Source: JAWKTT01 sp041398965
GTDB lineage: Bacteria > Planctomycetota > Planctomycetia > Planctomycetales > Planctomycetaceae
Length of the DNA stretch: 46,318 bases
Direction: 5' to 3'
NCBI GenBank assembly: GCA_041398965.1
Contig: JAWKTT010000036.1
Coordinates: 1 to 46,318, forward strand
The notes under the pieces are model-generated. The model made no database searches. It was not told where the DNA came from and saw only the letters and a program-made list of their open reading frames with translations. The position numbers and the translations under genes were made by a program. Positions 10,693-20,304 of this stretch are shown here, in pieces; the stretch's first letter is position 1; each line of letters opens with the position of its first letter.

Positions 10693-11532
10693 TCACATCC
10701 ACAACACAACCCGATCTTTCAGCGAAGCGGGGAGTCTCCGGCCAACTGCTCGACGCAACTGGTCGTCGTGATTTCGCATGCTGAAATGTCCCAGAATGAT
10801 CAGTTCATTCTGAAACCGCTCAGCACGATCGATGATGTCGTCAAGGTGTGTGTGCCCGAACTTGTGAATCTTGTCGCGACGATGCTCGGGACGAAAGAAT
10901 GTCGCCTCTGTGATCAGAATTTTCGACTCATACACGTCCGGGCAGGTATCGAGACCTTCAGGTGCCGTGTCACCCGTGTAACAGACGAGCGGAAACCGAA
11001 ACTCCGCACTCACCTCGCCCCCCGTCATCCGGATGTCGCGAATCTCGTCTCCCGAAAGCCCCTGATACTCGGGCTTTAACTTTTTTCGTCGCTCCGAGAC
11101 GACGAATCCCAGGGAAGGGACCGTGTGGATTGTCTGAAATGCGGTCGCGACATGTTCGCGAGAGAGTTCATGCTCATCTCCAGGTTCCATTCCGATCAAG
11201 TTGCAGACCATCCGCCCTCGATCCAGTCGCTGCCACGACCGCAGCATCTTCTCGACCGGTTCGACAACGGCCGCCGGCAGCAAGATCGTCGGGGGTTCCA
11301 TCTTCATCATGCGTCGTCGGGCGACATATGCAGGCAGGGCCAACAGGTGATCGAGATGCGCATGGCTGATGAAAAAGGTCTGCGTCCCCATAAAAGACCA
11401 CGGCGTCCCCCCCATGTCGAATCCGCACTTGAGCTCGGGCACACGCCAGTAACTCTGCATTGCCGCACGGGAAAAACCCTCGATTGTCAGCCCGCCATGC
11501 ACAAGCGACTTGATTGGGAGATTGTCAGTCAT
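10693..11532 (-). CDS. RNase Z-like metallo-beta-lactamase-fold hydrolase
   Basis: The 279-residue protein has the metal-binding motif HAHLDH at residues 57-62, as in tRNase Z and related metallo-hydrolases. Further expected ligands follow: the Asp in CYTGDTAPEG, and His residues in GHTHLDD and in LGHFSMR near the C-terminus. The length fits the short form of RNase Z. Members of this group remove the 3' trailer from tRNA precursors, but the family is wide and other phosphodiesterase substrates are possible. It sits upstream of the giant membrane-protein pair on the same strand. No functional link to them is evident. Confidence 0.8.
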   Translation of the reverse strand: MTDNLPIKSLVHGGLTIEGFSRAAMQSYWRVPELKCGFDMGGTPWSFMGTQTFFISHAHLDHLLALPAYVARRRMMKMEPPTILLPAAVVEPVEKMLRSWQRLDRGRMVCNLIGMEPGDEHELSREHVATAFQTIHTVPSLGFVVSERRKKLKPEYQGLSGDEIRDIRMTGGEVSAEFRFPLVCYTGDTAPEGLDTCPDVYESKILITEATFFRPEHRRDKIHKFGHTHLDDIIDRAERFQNELIILGHFSMRNHDDQLRRAVGRRLPASLKDRVVLWM

Positions 11533-11989
11533 CGGTGTCCGTTCTCGAGTAAGATTCGCCTGTAAGCATTTCCATCGGCATTACTGGCGAGGGACATCTG
11601 ATCCCGCCATACTGCTCCAGACAGGTTGCCAAATCGCGGGTTCGCTTCCGTCTTTCCCGAAAGTCGATCGAGAAACCAGCACTCCTGCCCCAAGATAAGG
11701 GATCATTCTTCACAGGTCGAGCATCCATTCCCTCTGGTCGTTCCTCGTCAGCAGTTATAATCCTCCGGTATGTGCCGACGTTCACCGACTCGCAGTGAGA
11801 GCGACCCGCCAGTTCTCCCACCGTCCGCCGGACATCCCTTTCGGCCATGAATCCCAGCGTTTTCAACGATCCACGATGTCCGACAAACGCCCCTGTCCAC
11901 TACGATGGGTCGGCAGTTTGGCGTCCGCATCCACTTCCGACTCCCTAGTTCAGCGATCTATCGACGTCTGCATCCATTGGAGTAGTTCC
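11533..11989. other. Intergenic region between divergent genes
   Basis: These 457 bases separate the RNase Z-like gene (minus) from the FAD oxidoreductase gene (plus). Both promoters should lie here. Small open frames exist on both strands, but their products look non-coding and no structured RNA or clear repeat was seen. The plus-strand frame of the oxidoreductase stays open back to 11795, but the Shine-Dalgarno favours the start at 11990. Confidence 0.4.
11979..11982 (+). promoter_or_regulatory. Ribosome-binding site setting the start at 11990
   Basis: GGAG lies 7 bases before the ATG at 11990. The upstream in-frame ATG at 11795 would add 65 residues without family similarity, so this site decides the start. 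Confidence 0.7.
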
Positions 11990-13279
11990 ATGATTCAAGC
12001 CCAATACACCCCCAGCAACGAATATCAGCCCGAACTTGATGATGTCTATGATGTTGTCGTCATTGGTGGCGGACCGGCTGGAGCCACCGTGGCCGCACTT
12101 CTCGCCGAACAGGGGCACAGCGTTGCGGTCCTCGAACGGCACGCAGTGCCTCGCTTTCATGTCGGGGAGTCGCTCATCCCGGAGACTTACTGGCCCCTGA
12201 AGCGTCTTGGGCTCATTGACCGCATGAAAGAGAGTGCCTTCCCCAAAAAATTCAGTGTGCAATTCGTCTCGGACGGCTGGAAGGAGTCTGCCCCCTTCTA
12301 CTTCGACATGCACAACTCGCACGAAAGTTCGCAGACCTGGCAGGTTGAACGTGCCGACTTTGACAAGATGCTGCTCGATAAGGCGGTCGAAAACGGAGCC
12401 GTCGTCCGAACCGATGCCCAAGTCCTCGAAGTCCTGTTCGAGAACGAAACGGCCGTTGGGGTGAAGGTCAAACTTGGTCGAGACTCAGACGAAAAGGGGT
12501 CGGAAACTCGCGAGATTCGAGCAAAGGTCGTCGCCGATGCGTCGGGGCAGTCAGCCTTCCTCGTCTCCCGTCTCGGCCTCAAAATTGCCGATCCTCTTTT
12601 GAAGAAGGGAACCGTCTGGACCTACTTCAAAGGGGCCACTCGCGATGAGGGGAAAGATGAAGGGGCCACGATCATCATGCAGACCGAAGGGAAGAAGAGT
12701 TGGTTTTGGTACATCCCCCTGCGTGACGACATTGTCAGTATCGGCTGTACCGGAGCCATGAGTCACATGTTCCCCCCCGGCAGCACCCCTGAAGCGACCT
12801 TTCAGCGCGAACTCGCCCGATGTCCTGCATTGGAAAAACGGCTCGTTAACGCGACTCAACACACCGACTACTTCACCACGAAGGACTATTCCTACAGGTC
12901 GTCGCAGCCTGCAGGAAAAGGTTGGGTCCTCGTCGGTGATGCGTGTGGCTTCATTGATCCTGTCTATTCGTCGGGCGTCTTTCTCGCGCTGAAGTGCGGC
13001 GAATTCGTTGCTGACGCCACACACGAAGCCCTGAAACTCAACGACCCTTCCCCCGCTCGGCTCGGTTCGTGGTATCCACATTACGCAGACGGAGTCGAAA
13101 ACTTCCGCAAACTGGTCTACGCCTTCTATGCTCCGAACTTCAGTTTCGGTGAGTTCCTGCGTCAACATCCGCAGCACAAGTCCCACCTAGTCGACGTCCT
13201 CATCGGTGCCGTCTTCAAGCCCGAAATCTCCGAGATGTTCGCCACGATGGGAGACATCTCCCCCCCATCCGAACACTAA
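11990..13279 (+). CDS. FAD-dependent oxidoreductase, flavin-halogenase-like
   Basis: The 429-residue protein has an N-terminal Rossmann FAD site, GGGPAG (residues 26-31), the GESLIP segment (59-64), and a second FAD-contact motif GDACGFIDP (316-324). It also has WFWYIP at 238-243, which fits the WxWxIP signature of flavin-dependent halogenases. Lys86 or Lys87 lies where phenol-type halogenases carry their catalytic lysine; that placement is my inference. Relatives include tryptophan and phenol halogenases and geranylgeranyl-reductase-like enzymes, so the reaction is open. No biosynthetic cluster or flavin reductase is nearby. It converges with the broken lipoprotein gene downstream. Confidence 0.8.
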   Translation: MIQAQYTPSNEYQPELDDVYDVVVIGGGPAGATVAALLAEQGHSVAVLERHAVPRFHVGESLIPETYWPLKRLGLIDRMKESAFPKKFSVQFVSDGWKESAPFYFDMHNSHESSQTWQVERADFDKMLLDKAVENGAVVRTDAQVLEVLFENETAVGVKVKLGRDSDEKGSETREIRAKVVADASGQSAFLVSRLGLKIADPLLKKGTVWTYFKGATRDEGKDEGATIIMQTEGKKSWFWYIPLRDDIVSIGCTGAMSHMFPPGSTPEATFQRELARCPALEKRLVNATQHTDYFTTKDYSYRSSQPAGKGWVLVGDACGFIDPVYSSGVFLALKCGEFVADATHEALKLNDPSPARLGSWYPHYADGVENFRKLVYAFYAPNFSFGEFLRQHPQHKSHLVDVLIGAVFKPEISEMFATMGDISPPSEH

Positions 13280-13297
13280 GGCCCTCCCCAATTCCAA

Positions 13298-13330
13298 CTT
13301 TACAAACTGGGGCTCTGGTTGATTGTAAAG
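13298..13330. terminator. Weak inverted repeat between convergent genes
   Basis: The arms CTTTACAA (13298-13305) and TTGTAAAG (13323-13330) pair perfectly over 8 bp with a 17-base loop. The repeat lies between the oxidoreductase gene and the convergent pseudogene, so it could act in both directions. The stem is AT-rich and the loop long, so the call is weak. Confidence 0.3.
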
Positions 13331-13343
13331 ATCGTCCTTCGCG

Positions 13344-15918
13344 TCAGTCTGCGGCGAGGATCACCTTGCGATAGGTGATACCTCCGAGGACGCCATCGAA
13401 CGACATACCCTTTTTGTCTCGGTTAAACGCGGAATTTTCGTCTTGGACTTCTTCCCGTTGATCGATACGCGGACGCGGTGTCCCCCTTCAGTGAGATCCA
13501 GGCACTTGTTCCATTCCCCTGAGCGAGTGCCCGATTTGACTTTGGAGCGTCGATTGAGAACAGCGACCCGCAATACGATAGGGGTCGGGGGTTGATTCCC
13601 GCATCGTTGGCTAGGTGAATCTTGATCGCATTTCGATCAAGCCGCCCCGAACCGGTGTATTTGAAGTAGACCCCCCCCTGTCCTACGGGGTCGGTCGTCA
13701 TGTACTCCATCTGCAACGTGAAGTCGCCAAGCATTTCGGGGGACATCAAAAGCGCCCCGTCGGCTCGTTCGGTTCCCGCGGCATACAGACCGAGTGGCCC
13801 TTCGGTCCATTGACGCTGTCCGACTCGTTTCCAGACAGTCGCGCTGAACAACTGATCCCGCAGCGACGCGACCTTCGCCGCCGCCTGACTCTCGGGAAAT
13901 TGCGAAGACAGCGCCTCAATGCGAGCAAAACCTTGATCGAAGTTCTTGCGGTCGATCTCGAGTTCCGCCAGTCGAGCTTCTCGTCCAGCAACCCGTTCAA
14001 TCACCTCGTCCCCCTCATCTCCAGCCTTTTTCAGCAGTCCCATGACGCGGTCCGATTGTCCGGCTCCCGCATACATCAGCAACAACGCCATGCGACGTGC
14101 GACCGGTGCATCGTCCGGCTTCATCAGTTCTCCCAGCAGATTCAGTAATTCGTCCGACTTCAGTTCGCTAACAGGACGAGTAACATCGGTCGACTTCGCC
14201 CGGGCTTTGATAATCCCGTTCGAGTACTCCAGGAAATCCACTCGGACGGTTCCCAATCGAATCGACGTTCCGGGGGCGAGTCCAGACAGTGTGCGTTCCA
14301 TCTCGGCCTGAAACGCGAGCAGTTCCTGTATTTCCTGACGATCCCATTCAACTAGTTCCGCAACACTGTGTAACTCCTTGTCTCCTTGTGCTTCGTCGAT
14401 CAGTTCGACCGCTGTGCCCCAGTCGCGAAGAGTTGTCAACTCCAAGAGCTTCTCGCGATACGTGATGTAGGGGAGCGGAAGCTTTCGCGGATCAATCGGC
14501 TCGGGCATCGGTTCGACCGGCATTGGCGGAGTCGGTGTCGTGTTGGGCATCGGCTCGAAGGGCAAGTCCCCCTCTCGAACCATCGGCATGGGAGCCATCG
14601 CAATCTTTAATGGTTCTATGGACTGCCTGTCAGTCCTCCCCTCCCCGCGGATCCATTGCTGGGCAGACCATCCACAAATTACACCAGCCGCAAAAGGATC
14701 ATCACTGTAGAACAGCCATTGTTCATCGTCCGACGAAATATTGTCGATACTCGGTCGAAGGGCGGTAGCTGGGCAACTTGACCTACGCGATCTCGACTGG
14801 CTCCGAGAATGAAGCTATTCGGACTGCTTCGTCGTGCCGTTTGACCGACGAGCCACATGAAGATACTGCAAACCATCGGGCGAGAGCACAGGATGCGAGC
14901 CCGGAAACTGCACCGCGCGTCCATACGGAGGATCACCACTCGTCGTACGAAACCACTCCGAGTCTCCTGCGATCCCGGCATACCCTGGTGAAATAAATGC
15001 GATCTCCCGAAGCCCTTCGCAGCACCTGAGCGGCCGCGTACCGCACATCCAGCGCATCATCATTCGCCAAAATCGTCGGTTGATCAAAATCATCCAGAGG
15101 GGACGGGCGAGTTAAGGCCCGCAATCGTCCCTTTGTCGAGATCGCATAGACCACCGAAAGTTCATCGGCGGTCACACTTGGCCGAAGCGGCCTGGTCCAC
15201 TTCCTGTCAGTCACTTTGAAGACCGGAGGCTCAAAGGAATGCAACGGCGAGACTCGCGTTGAGTAAAGATTCCGCGCTACAATCCTCGGTCCCCCGCAAA
15301 CCACAGCGAACGTCCATCAGCCGTCACAAACGGATCGAATTCACGACCCGTCGTGTTTAGCGAGTTTAAGGAAATAGCGGTTCCCACAGGCATGTTCAGA
15401 TACTGTGCCGCCAGCATTTCGCTCGACCCTTCTTTGGACGTGGCTGTGTCGAACTCAATCTGAGCATCACTGCCGAAGGTCATCTGACGTGTCTCGTCTA
15501 TGTAGCCCTCCCGCGCAATCGTCACGGAATGGAGTCCGGCTGACGCTTCAATGAGACAGGGAGTCTGCAGGATGTTCCCAGTCTTATCCCGCACCGGGTA
15601 ACGATCCACAAACACCGAGAAACCTGGTTCAGTCGTATAAACCCGACACCTCCCGCGATCAAAGCGAACCTCTTCGGCCGCCGCAACAACCGGGGCCTGT
15701 GCTATCTCGGTCGTCACTGTCTCGGTCGGAGTTGATGCTCCTGCTTCTGGCGTCGAGGGCTCGCCACCACCACAGCCAACAAGAAGACATCCAAACCAGG
15801 CAAGGCAGGCCCAGACCGACCGGGTGCAGAAGACTTTGATGGGGGACCACTTCAATGTTGAACTCATGGCATTGCAGGGTGTCAGGTCTGGGCGAAACAG
15901 GGAGCCACGAACAGCCAT
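13344..15918 (-). pseudogene. Broken lipoprotein gene: PEGA-like, PD40-like repeats, DUF1080-like C-terminus
   Basis: Read through its lesions, this would be one protein of about 850 residues. The first frame (15918 to about 15290) has a lipoprotein signal ending LLVGC, an acidic Pro/Thr linker, a PEGA-like domain, and the start of beta-propeller-like repeats (EFDPFVTADGRSLWFAGD). The propeller region then moves through different frames with breaks near 15290, 15025, 14817 (in-frame TAG) and 14740. The next frame runs to about 13523 and holds helical repeats and most of a DUF1080-like (3-keto-disaccharide hydrolase) domain. Its last part needs one base restored near 13523 (GGGG run) and one near 13448 (AAG run) to reach the TGA at 13344-13346. 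The start at 15918 has GGAG at 9 bases; an ATG at 15867 is an alternative. Confidence 0.75.
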
Positions 15919-16029
15919 CGTGGACGACTCCGAATGGTCTCGGCAACCCGTAACAAACCCCGCAGAATGGGAACGTCACCACGGGTTGCCGGTCGTCGAT
16001 TGTAGCAGAATTCATCCGTCGTAAACGAA

Positions 16030-16060
16030 AAACCTCAAGGCCCAGTGAGCCTTGAGGTTT
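16030..16060 (-). terminator. Rho-independent terminator of the vWA gene
   Basis: Arms at 16030-16040 and 16050-16060 form a perfect 11-bp stem with a 9-base loop. On the minus strand the hairpin is followed by TTTTTCGTTT. It lies 55 bases past the stop of the vWA gene and separates it from the lipoprotein pseudogene on the same strand. Confidence 0.85.
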
Positions 16061-16114
16061 ATGTTGTTGTCGTTTCAGGAACTCGCTGTTCGGCAGACTC
16101 CTGACTTCTCGCGA

Positions 16115-17998
16115 TTAGAGTTTTGGAGGAGTGCGAACGACGGCTCGTTGACGAGTTCGTTCCTGCATCTTTTTCATGTCTTCTTCGAGTAACAGAAGGT
16201 TTTCCTGTTCGGGGGTCAGATTACCGCGTCCTTGCATCCCGGCGACATTGCGACGGCTTTCGGTCCATTTCCACCCGACGTCCTGAGCCAGTTCGACTTC
16301 AGCCATCTTCGCCCATGGAGTTCCAGGATTCTCATCGATAACCCGCTTGAGATAGGTGCGAGCCGATTCGGCATACTTCTTCATCTGAGGACCGGTCTCG
16401 ATCTCTGAGGATGGGACAAGATGCCACATGTTGTTGGTCGGAGTTTCAAAGGACTTCGGGTTCGACTTCATCATCGCGAGCATCCGGTTGTATCCCGCAA
16501 AGCGGACCCGCATCGCGAGGATGCGGCCCATAGCAAGATCGTAACTAGCTCGCCAGCGAGGTTCGACCACTTTGTCTCGAGTCTTCTCACCCTGCTCCAG
16601 AATGTTGAACAGGGTCGCCAACTTGGCTTCGGTGACCGCGACCGGCTTCTGGGCTTCCGTCAGGTCTTCACGCAGTACGTTGTCGCTGTAGCCGCGGAAA
16701 GTGGTTTCAGGATTGGGAATTCCCCCATCTTCGTAGGTCATTTCGGCGGCCGTCTTCAGAGCAAACTTCGTTGGGCTCTTGGCGATTTCCGCTGCGATCA
16801 CTGGGATCGGACGGTAGTCAGGAGCGTAAGCTCGCATCTGAGCGGGATCGAATTGATAACCGCGAGACTGCTCGGTCAAGAGATACAGCCCACCGGTTTC
16901 GGCACAGAGTCGAGTCATGGTGTAGGGGCCATAACCGGCCGACATCTGTCGTAGACGCCAGTCTCCACCGCTACCGAAGAACGGCAATTGAATTACTTCA
17001 GCAAAGGCAGATTCGGGACCGCCATCGACAGGGATGTCCTGTTCGAAGCCATCTTCGTAAGTCCAACGAACGTAGCTTTGCTTCTGCCCGAAGATCGAGC
17101 CATTGCCGACGCAGTAGATGCGGAAGCGATTCTGCTTCGCACGGTTAATTGTCTCTTCCAGATGAACGAAGTCATCCCCTCGTTCGTCTGTGACAACAAA
17201 GATGAGCCGGTTGGTCCGATCGTTGTCCGGGTTGAACTTCTTGAACTTCTCCATGCAGAGGTTCGTTGCCGCAAAGACGTTTTCTTTGCCGGTCATGTCC
17301 ACCTTGATGTTCTTGACCGCTTCGACCATTGGGCCAATGTTGTTTCCGACGATCGGTTCGGGAGTCAGCAAGTCAGCCCCCTCGCCATAGCTGGCAACTA
17401 CCGTGTAGAGCCCGCCGGTTGCGTTGATCTTTTCAAGTTGCTTGTAGACGTTCTCGAAACGATCCGCCATGGCGGCCCGACGATCATTCAAAGACCCGGA
17501 AGCATCGAACAGCCAGATCACCATCGTCTGACGCTCGGCTAGCGATCGCTTGATTTCCAGGGTTACACGATCCATCACACCTTCCGTACCGCCGGGAACA
17601 ACCGCGTTTGCGTCGCCGGCGACATCAACAGCATCAGCAAAGTCCCGCTCGATTTGAGGGGGCGTCAGCATCTCGGGCAACTTGATCATGTCTTGCGTGA
17701 CAGTCTTTGCCACGGTGCGCGTGATCGGAACGATTGTCTCCTGACCAACATGCGACACCTTCTGCATTGTCGGGGTCATCGACATCGTCTCCCCCTGATT
17801 GCCGATCTTGTCCTCGATCGTTGCTTCAGAGAAGTTGTACTCTTCCTCTTTAATCTCTTCTTCGACGGCACTGGTGATCGTGCTCTTTTTCGACTGGAAG
17901 GGACTCGTCTGTACGATCATCCCCATCACTGCCAAAATAGACAGATTGACGAGAAGGCTGATCCCCCAAGCTGGCAGATCTTTCAGAGCATTGTTCAC
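16115..17998 (-). CDS. Membrane-anchored von Willebrand factor A domain protein
   Basis: The frame is open from 18106. I prefer the GTG at 17998, which has GAGGA 7 bases upstream and gives a 627-residue protein whose single membrane helix comes right after a short N-terminus (NNALKDLPAWG). The first codon at 18106 would be TTG, and an ATG at 18091 is another option. After the helix come a Glu-rich stretch, then a vWA domain whose MIDAS motif reads DASGS, with VVTDERGDD later in the fold. A helical C-terminal region follows. vWA domains bind protein partners through a metal ion; this one is probably extracytoplasmic. The gene has its own terminator downstream. Partner unknown. Confidence 0.85.
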   Translation of the reverse strand: MNNALKDLPAWGISLLVNLSILAVMGMIVQTSPFQSKKSTITSAVEEEIKEEEYNFSEATIEDKIGNQGETMSMTPTMQKVSHVGQETIVPITRTVAKTVTQDMIKLPEMLTPPQIERDFADAVDVAGDANAVVPGGTEGVMDRVTLEIKRSLAERQTMVIWLFDASGSLNDRRAAMADRFENVYKQLEKINATGGLYTVVASYGEGADLLTPEPIVGNNIGPMVEAVKNIKVDMTGKENVFAATNLCMEKFKKFNPDNDRTNRLIFVVTDERGDDFVHLEETINRAKQNRFRIYCVGNGSIFGQKQSYVRWTYEDGFEQDIPVDGGPESAFAEVIQLPFFGSGGDWRLRQMSAGYGPYTMTRLCAETGGLYLLTEQSRGYQFDPAQMRAYAPDYRPIPVIAAEIAKSPTKFALKTAAEMTYEDGGIPNPETTFRGYSDNVLREDLTEAQKPVAVTEAKLATLFNILEQGEKTRDKVVEPRWRASYDLAMGRILAMRVRFAGYNRMLAMMKSNPKSFETPTNNMWHLVPSSEIETGPQMKKYAESARTYLKRVIDENPGTPWAKMAEVELAQDVGWKWTESRRNVAGMQGRGNLTPEQENLLLLEEDMKKMQERTRQRAVVRTPPKL

Positions 17999-18241
17999 GG
18001 CGAAGTCCTCTACCCGAATACCAATACCACCAAACGACACGATCGGACCGACCGAAATTTCGGTCCCCGTCGATATAAGTCTATCGCCCATAATCCATAT
18101 ACGCAATCAGATTCGTCCGAAAATTCGGTGAACCCGATTGTCAATGGGCCGGCCGGGAGCCGGGAGCGGTCGCCTCAATCCTTCAGTCTTACCTCGAAAG
18201 GTTCGCACAAATGATCGCTGAACTTTCGAAATTCTCACTTT

Positions 18242-18865
18242 TTATTCAGATTTTGAGTCCAACCAGCGGGAAATGACGATCTCAGACTGACGCAAACAGC
18301 ACCAACTGACCAAAGGAATCCCGCGACTCGCAGTGAAGAACCACTCGTCAACAGCAGGAACGTCGGTGTCATGACCGTTGTGACTGGTTGACTTCTCACC
18401 CGTTTGACCGAGTTGTTGTGGGAGATTGATCGACTTCAGCAGGACTAATTCCCTTGCCCCCAGCGCTACAGCGACGCGGGCTGACAAAGAATCCGAAGTC
18501 ACGTGCCATCCAATCGGAATTGACAAATCCGGTTTCAGAAACGACTGACAGTCGACAACTGGGCACTGATTGTGGCTCCAGGCGACTCGACACTCGACTT
18601 CGTTTGAGCAAAGTCGGGCCGTGGGGAGTAGACAGGCCACGAGCCTCGCCGTCGTCCCCATTGCGTCGAGCGCCAGTTCGTGGGCAACCCGATCGGTGAG
18701 AGAAAACCGCTCACTCCAAATTCGGACCCCATCAACCAATGCGCCGCCACCCACCACCAATACTCGACGTTGCTCCGCTCGCAAGGCCAGGACACGCTGC
18801 AGTTTCTCGACCAAATCCGGCAGATCGAGGAGGCTCCCCCCAACTTTGAAGACTGCAATAGACAT
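18242..18865 (-). CDS. Amino acid kinase family protein, MfnE-like
   Basis: The 207-residue protein begins MSIAVFKVGGSLLD, the lysine-glycine phosphate-binding motif of the amino acid kinase family, followed by VLVVGGGALVDGVR. Its short length and the TSDSLSARVA segment resemble MfnE, the archaeal aminomethylfuran phosphate kinase of methanofuran synthesis, and bacterial relatives linked to C1 transfer. This assignment is from family memory, not a search. I chose the ATG at 18863-18865, preceded by a G-rich run; the frame is open to 19024, but that extension does not look like the family. hisG ends 109 bases upstream on the same strand, so they may share a transcript. Confidence 0.7.
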   Translation of the reverse strand: MSIAVFKVGGSLLDLPDLVEKLQRVLALRAEQRRVLVVGGGALVDGVRIWSERFSLTDRVAHELALDAMGTTARLVACLLPTARLCSNEVECRVAWSHNQCPVVDCQSFLKPDLSIPIGWHVTSDSLSARVAVALGARELVLLKSINLPQQLGQTGEKSTSHNGHDTDVPAVDEWFFTASRGIPLVSWCCLRQSEIVISRWLDSKSE

Positions 18866-18974
18866 GCACCCGCCCCCCCAATTTTGTGGAAGAACGCAAG
18901 TTCCCCGGTGAATGGGCCACACGACCCACCACAGCAAACGACGGAATGCACCGTTCTGTTCTTCGGGGTCTGCT

Positions 18975-19853
18975 CTACTCGATGATCTTGCTGATCGGGA
19001 ACTCAACGATTCCGGTCGCTCCAAGTTCCTTCAACTTGGGGACAAGGTTTCGCACTTCACGCTCTTCGATGATTGTGCTGACATCGAGCCAATCGGGATC
19101 GGAGAGCTGCGAGACCGTTGGCGACTGCATGGATGGTAAAACGTCGATCACGGTCTGCAATGCTTCTCGCCGGACGTTCATCATCATCCCCACCTTCCCC
19201 TCTGCGGCGAGACAGGCGTTGAGCATCAACGCAAGATTTTCCAGCTTTTGTCGTTTGAACGGGTCGGCGTACGCTTTGTGATTGGCGATGAGGCGAGTCG
19301 TGCTTTCCAGTACGGTGTCGACAATCCGCAGGTCATTGGCCCGCAAAGATGATCCCGTTTCGGTCACTTCGACGATCGCATCCGCCAGCCGTGGGGGCTT
19401 AACTTCCGTCGCTCCCCACGAAAACTCGACATCAGCCGATACGCCGTGTCGTTCGAGGTATGCCTTCGTCAGACCGACCGCTTCCGTGGCAATCCGCTTC
19501 CCTTCAAGGTCCTTTGCCGACTGAATGGGCGAATCTGTCGGGACCGCCAGCACCCAGCGAACGGGCCGGCGACTGACTTTCGAAAAGCAAAGTTCACAAA
19601 TCTCGTGAACGTCGGCCCCAGTCTCTTCGACCCAATCGTGCCCCGTAATCCCCGCATCCAAGACACCTTGTTGGACATATCGTGCCATCTCCTGGGCACG
19701 GATCAACGTACACTCGATCTCGTCATCGTCGATCTTCGGGAAATACGAACGAGACGAAAACGTAATGACATAGCCCGCCTTCCGAAAGAGTTCGGCTGTC
19801 GCCTCTTGCAGACTTCCGGCTGGGATTCCGAGCTTTAAGATATTCGTAGACAT
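18975..19853 (-). CDS. hisG: ATP phosphoribosyltransferase, long form (HisG)
   Basis: HisG joins ATP and PRPP in the first step of histidine synthesis in the cytoplasm. The 292-residue length fits the long form, which carries a C-terminal histidine-sensing domain and needs no HisZ. Recognisable parts are the N-terminal LGIPAGSLQEAT, the DAGITGHDW segment (about residues 66-74), the nucleotide/PRPP-binding ADAIVEVTETGSSLRAN (about 157-173), and a C-terminal regulatory domain ending in LGATGIVEFPISKIIE. No other his gene is in the window. Feedback inhibition by histidine is expected from the family. Confidence 0.95.
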   Translation of the reverse strand: MSTNILKLGIPAGSLQEATAELFRKAGYVITFSSRSYFPKIDDDEIECTLIRAQEMARYVQQGVLDAGITGHDWVEETGADVHEICELCFSKVSRRPVRWVLAVPTDSPIQSAKDLEGKRIATEAVGLTKAYLERHGVSADVEFSWGATEVKPPRLADAIVEVTETGSSLRANDLRIVDTVLESTTRLIANHKAYADPFKRQKLENLALMLNACLAAEGKVGMMMNVRREALQTVIDVLPSMQSPTVSQLSDPDWLDVSTIIEEREVRNLVPKLKELGATGIVEFPISKIIE

Positions 19854-20304
19854 AGATGTTTTCGCGGTGAGACGTCCTCGAAGTGGTCAGCGCCCCATTT
19901 GACCGAGAACCGGTCCGTCGTCAAGTCCAGCAGCGGAAAACTCAAGGGAACATTTCAACGACAGTCGGGCTAACTTGCCCAACGTCACATGAATTTCGCA
20001 CCGACAGCCTCCAGGGTGAAGAATCCTTGGTGATGCGGCGTTTTTTGCCGAAGTTTGCAATTGCCCGATATTCGTGATTCGAGTAGTGTCCCGTCCCGCA
20101 GCATCATTCCGGTCGAACGGTGTTCCTTTCAGTATCGAATTGGCGACACGCAGTCTGTCCTTTTCAAACAGCCTGCATCGCGTTCCCTTCACCTGAAAGA
20201 ACATCACGAAGTTCCGGCGGTTGGGGTATTGGAAACCGATCGTCTTGCTGCATATTCGAACATCTCGCGAAGATCGCGGAAGTCGCAGATAGGGAGGTCG
20301 AGAC
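19854..20304. other. Divergent intergenic region between hisG and a plus-strand gene
   Basis: These 451 bases should hold the promoters of hisG (minus) and of the small membrane protein gene (plus). Open frames here look like chance. No structured leader, attenuator or repeat was recognised. Confidence 0.4.

Noticed and set aside
10376..10702. 108-codon minus-strand frame tightly fitted between the RNase Z-like gene and the giant-protein gene
   Set aside because: The spacing is attractive, but the protein is low in order, has no known domain and no ribosome-binding site.
10390..11079. Plus-strand frame of 229 codons overlapping the RNase Z-like gene
   Set aside because: The opposite strand codes a clear metallo-hydrolase; this product is rich in Arg, Ser and Pro without a family.
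12551..13186. Minus-strand frame of 211 codons inside the oxidoreductase gene
   Set aside because: It lies fully opposite a well-supported FAD enzyme and shows no motif.
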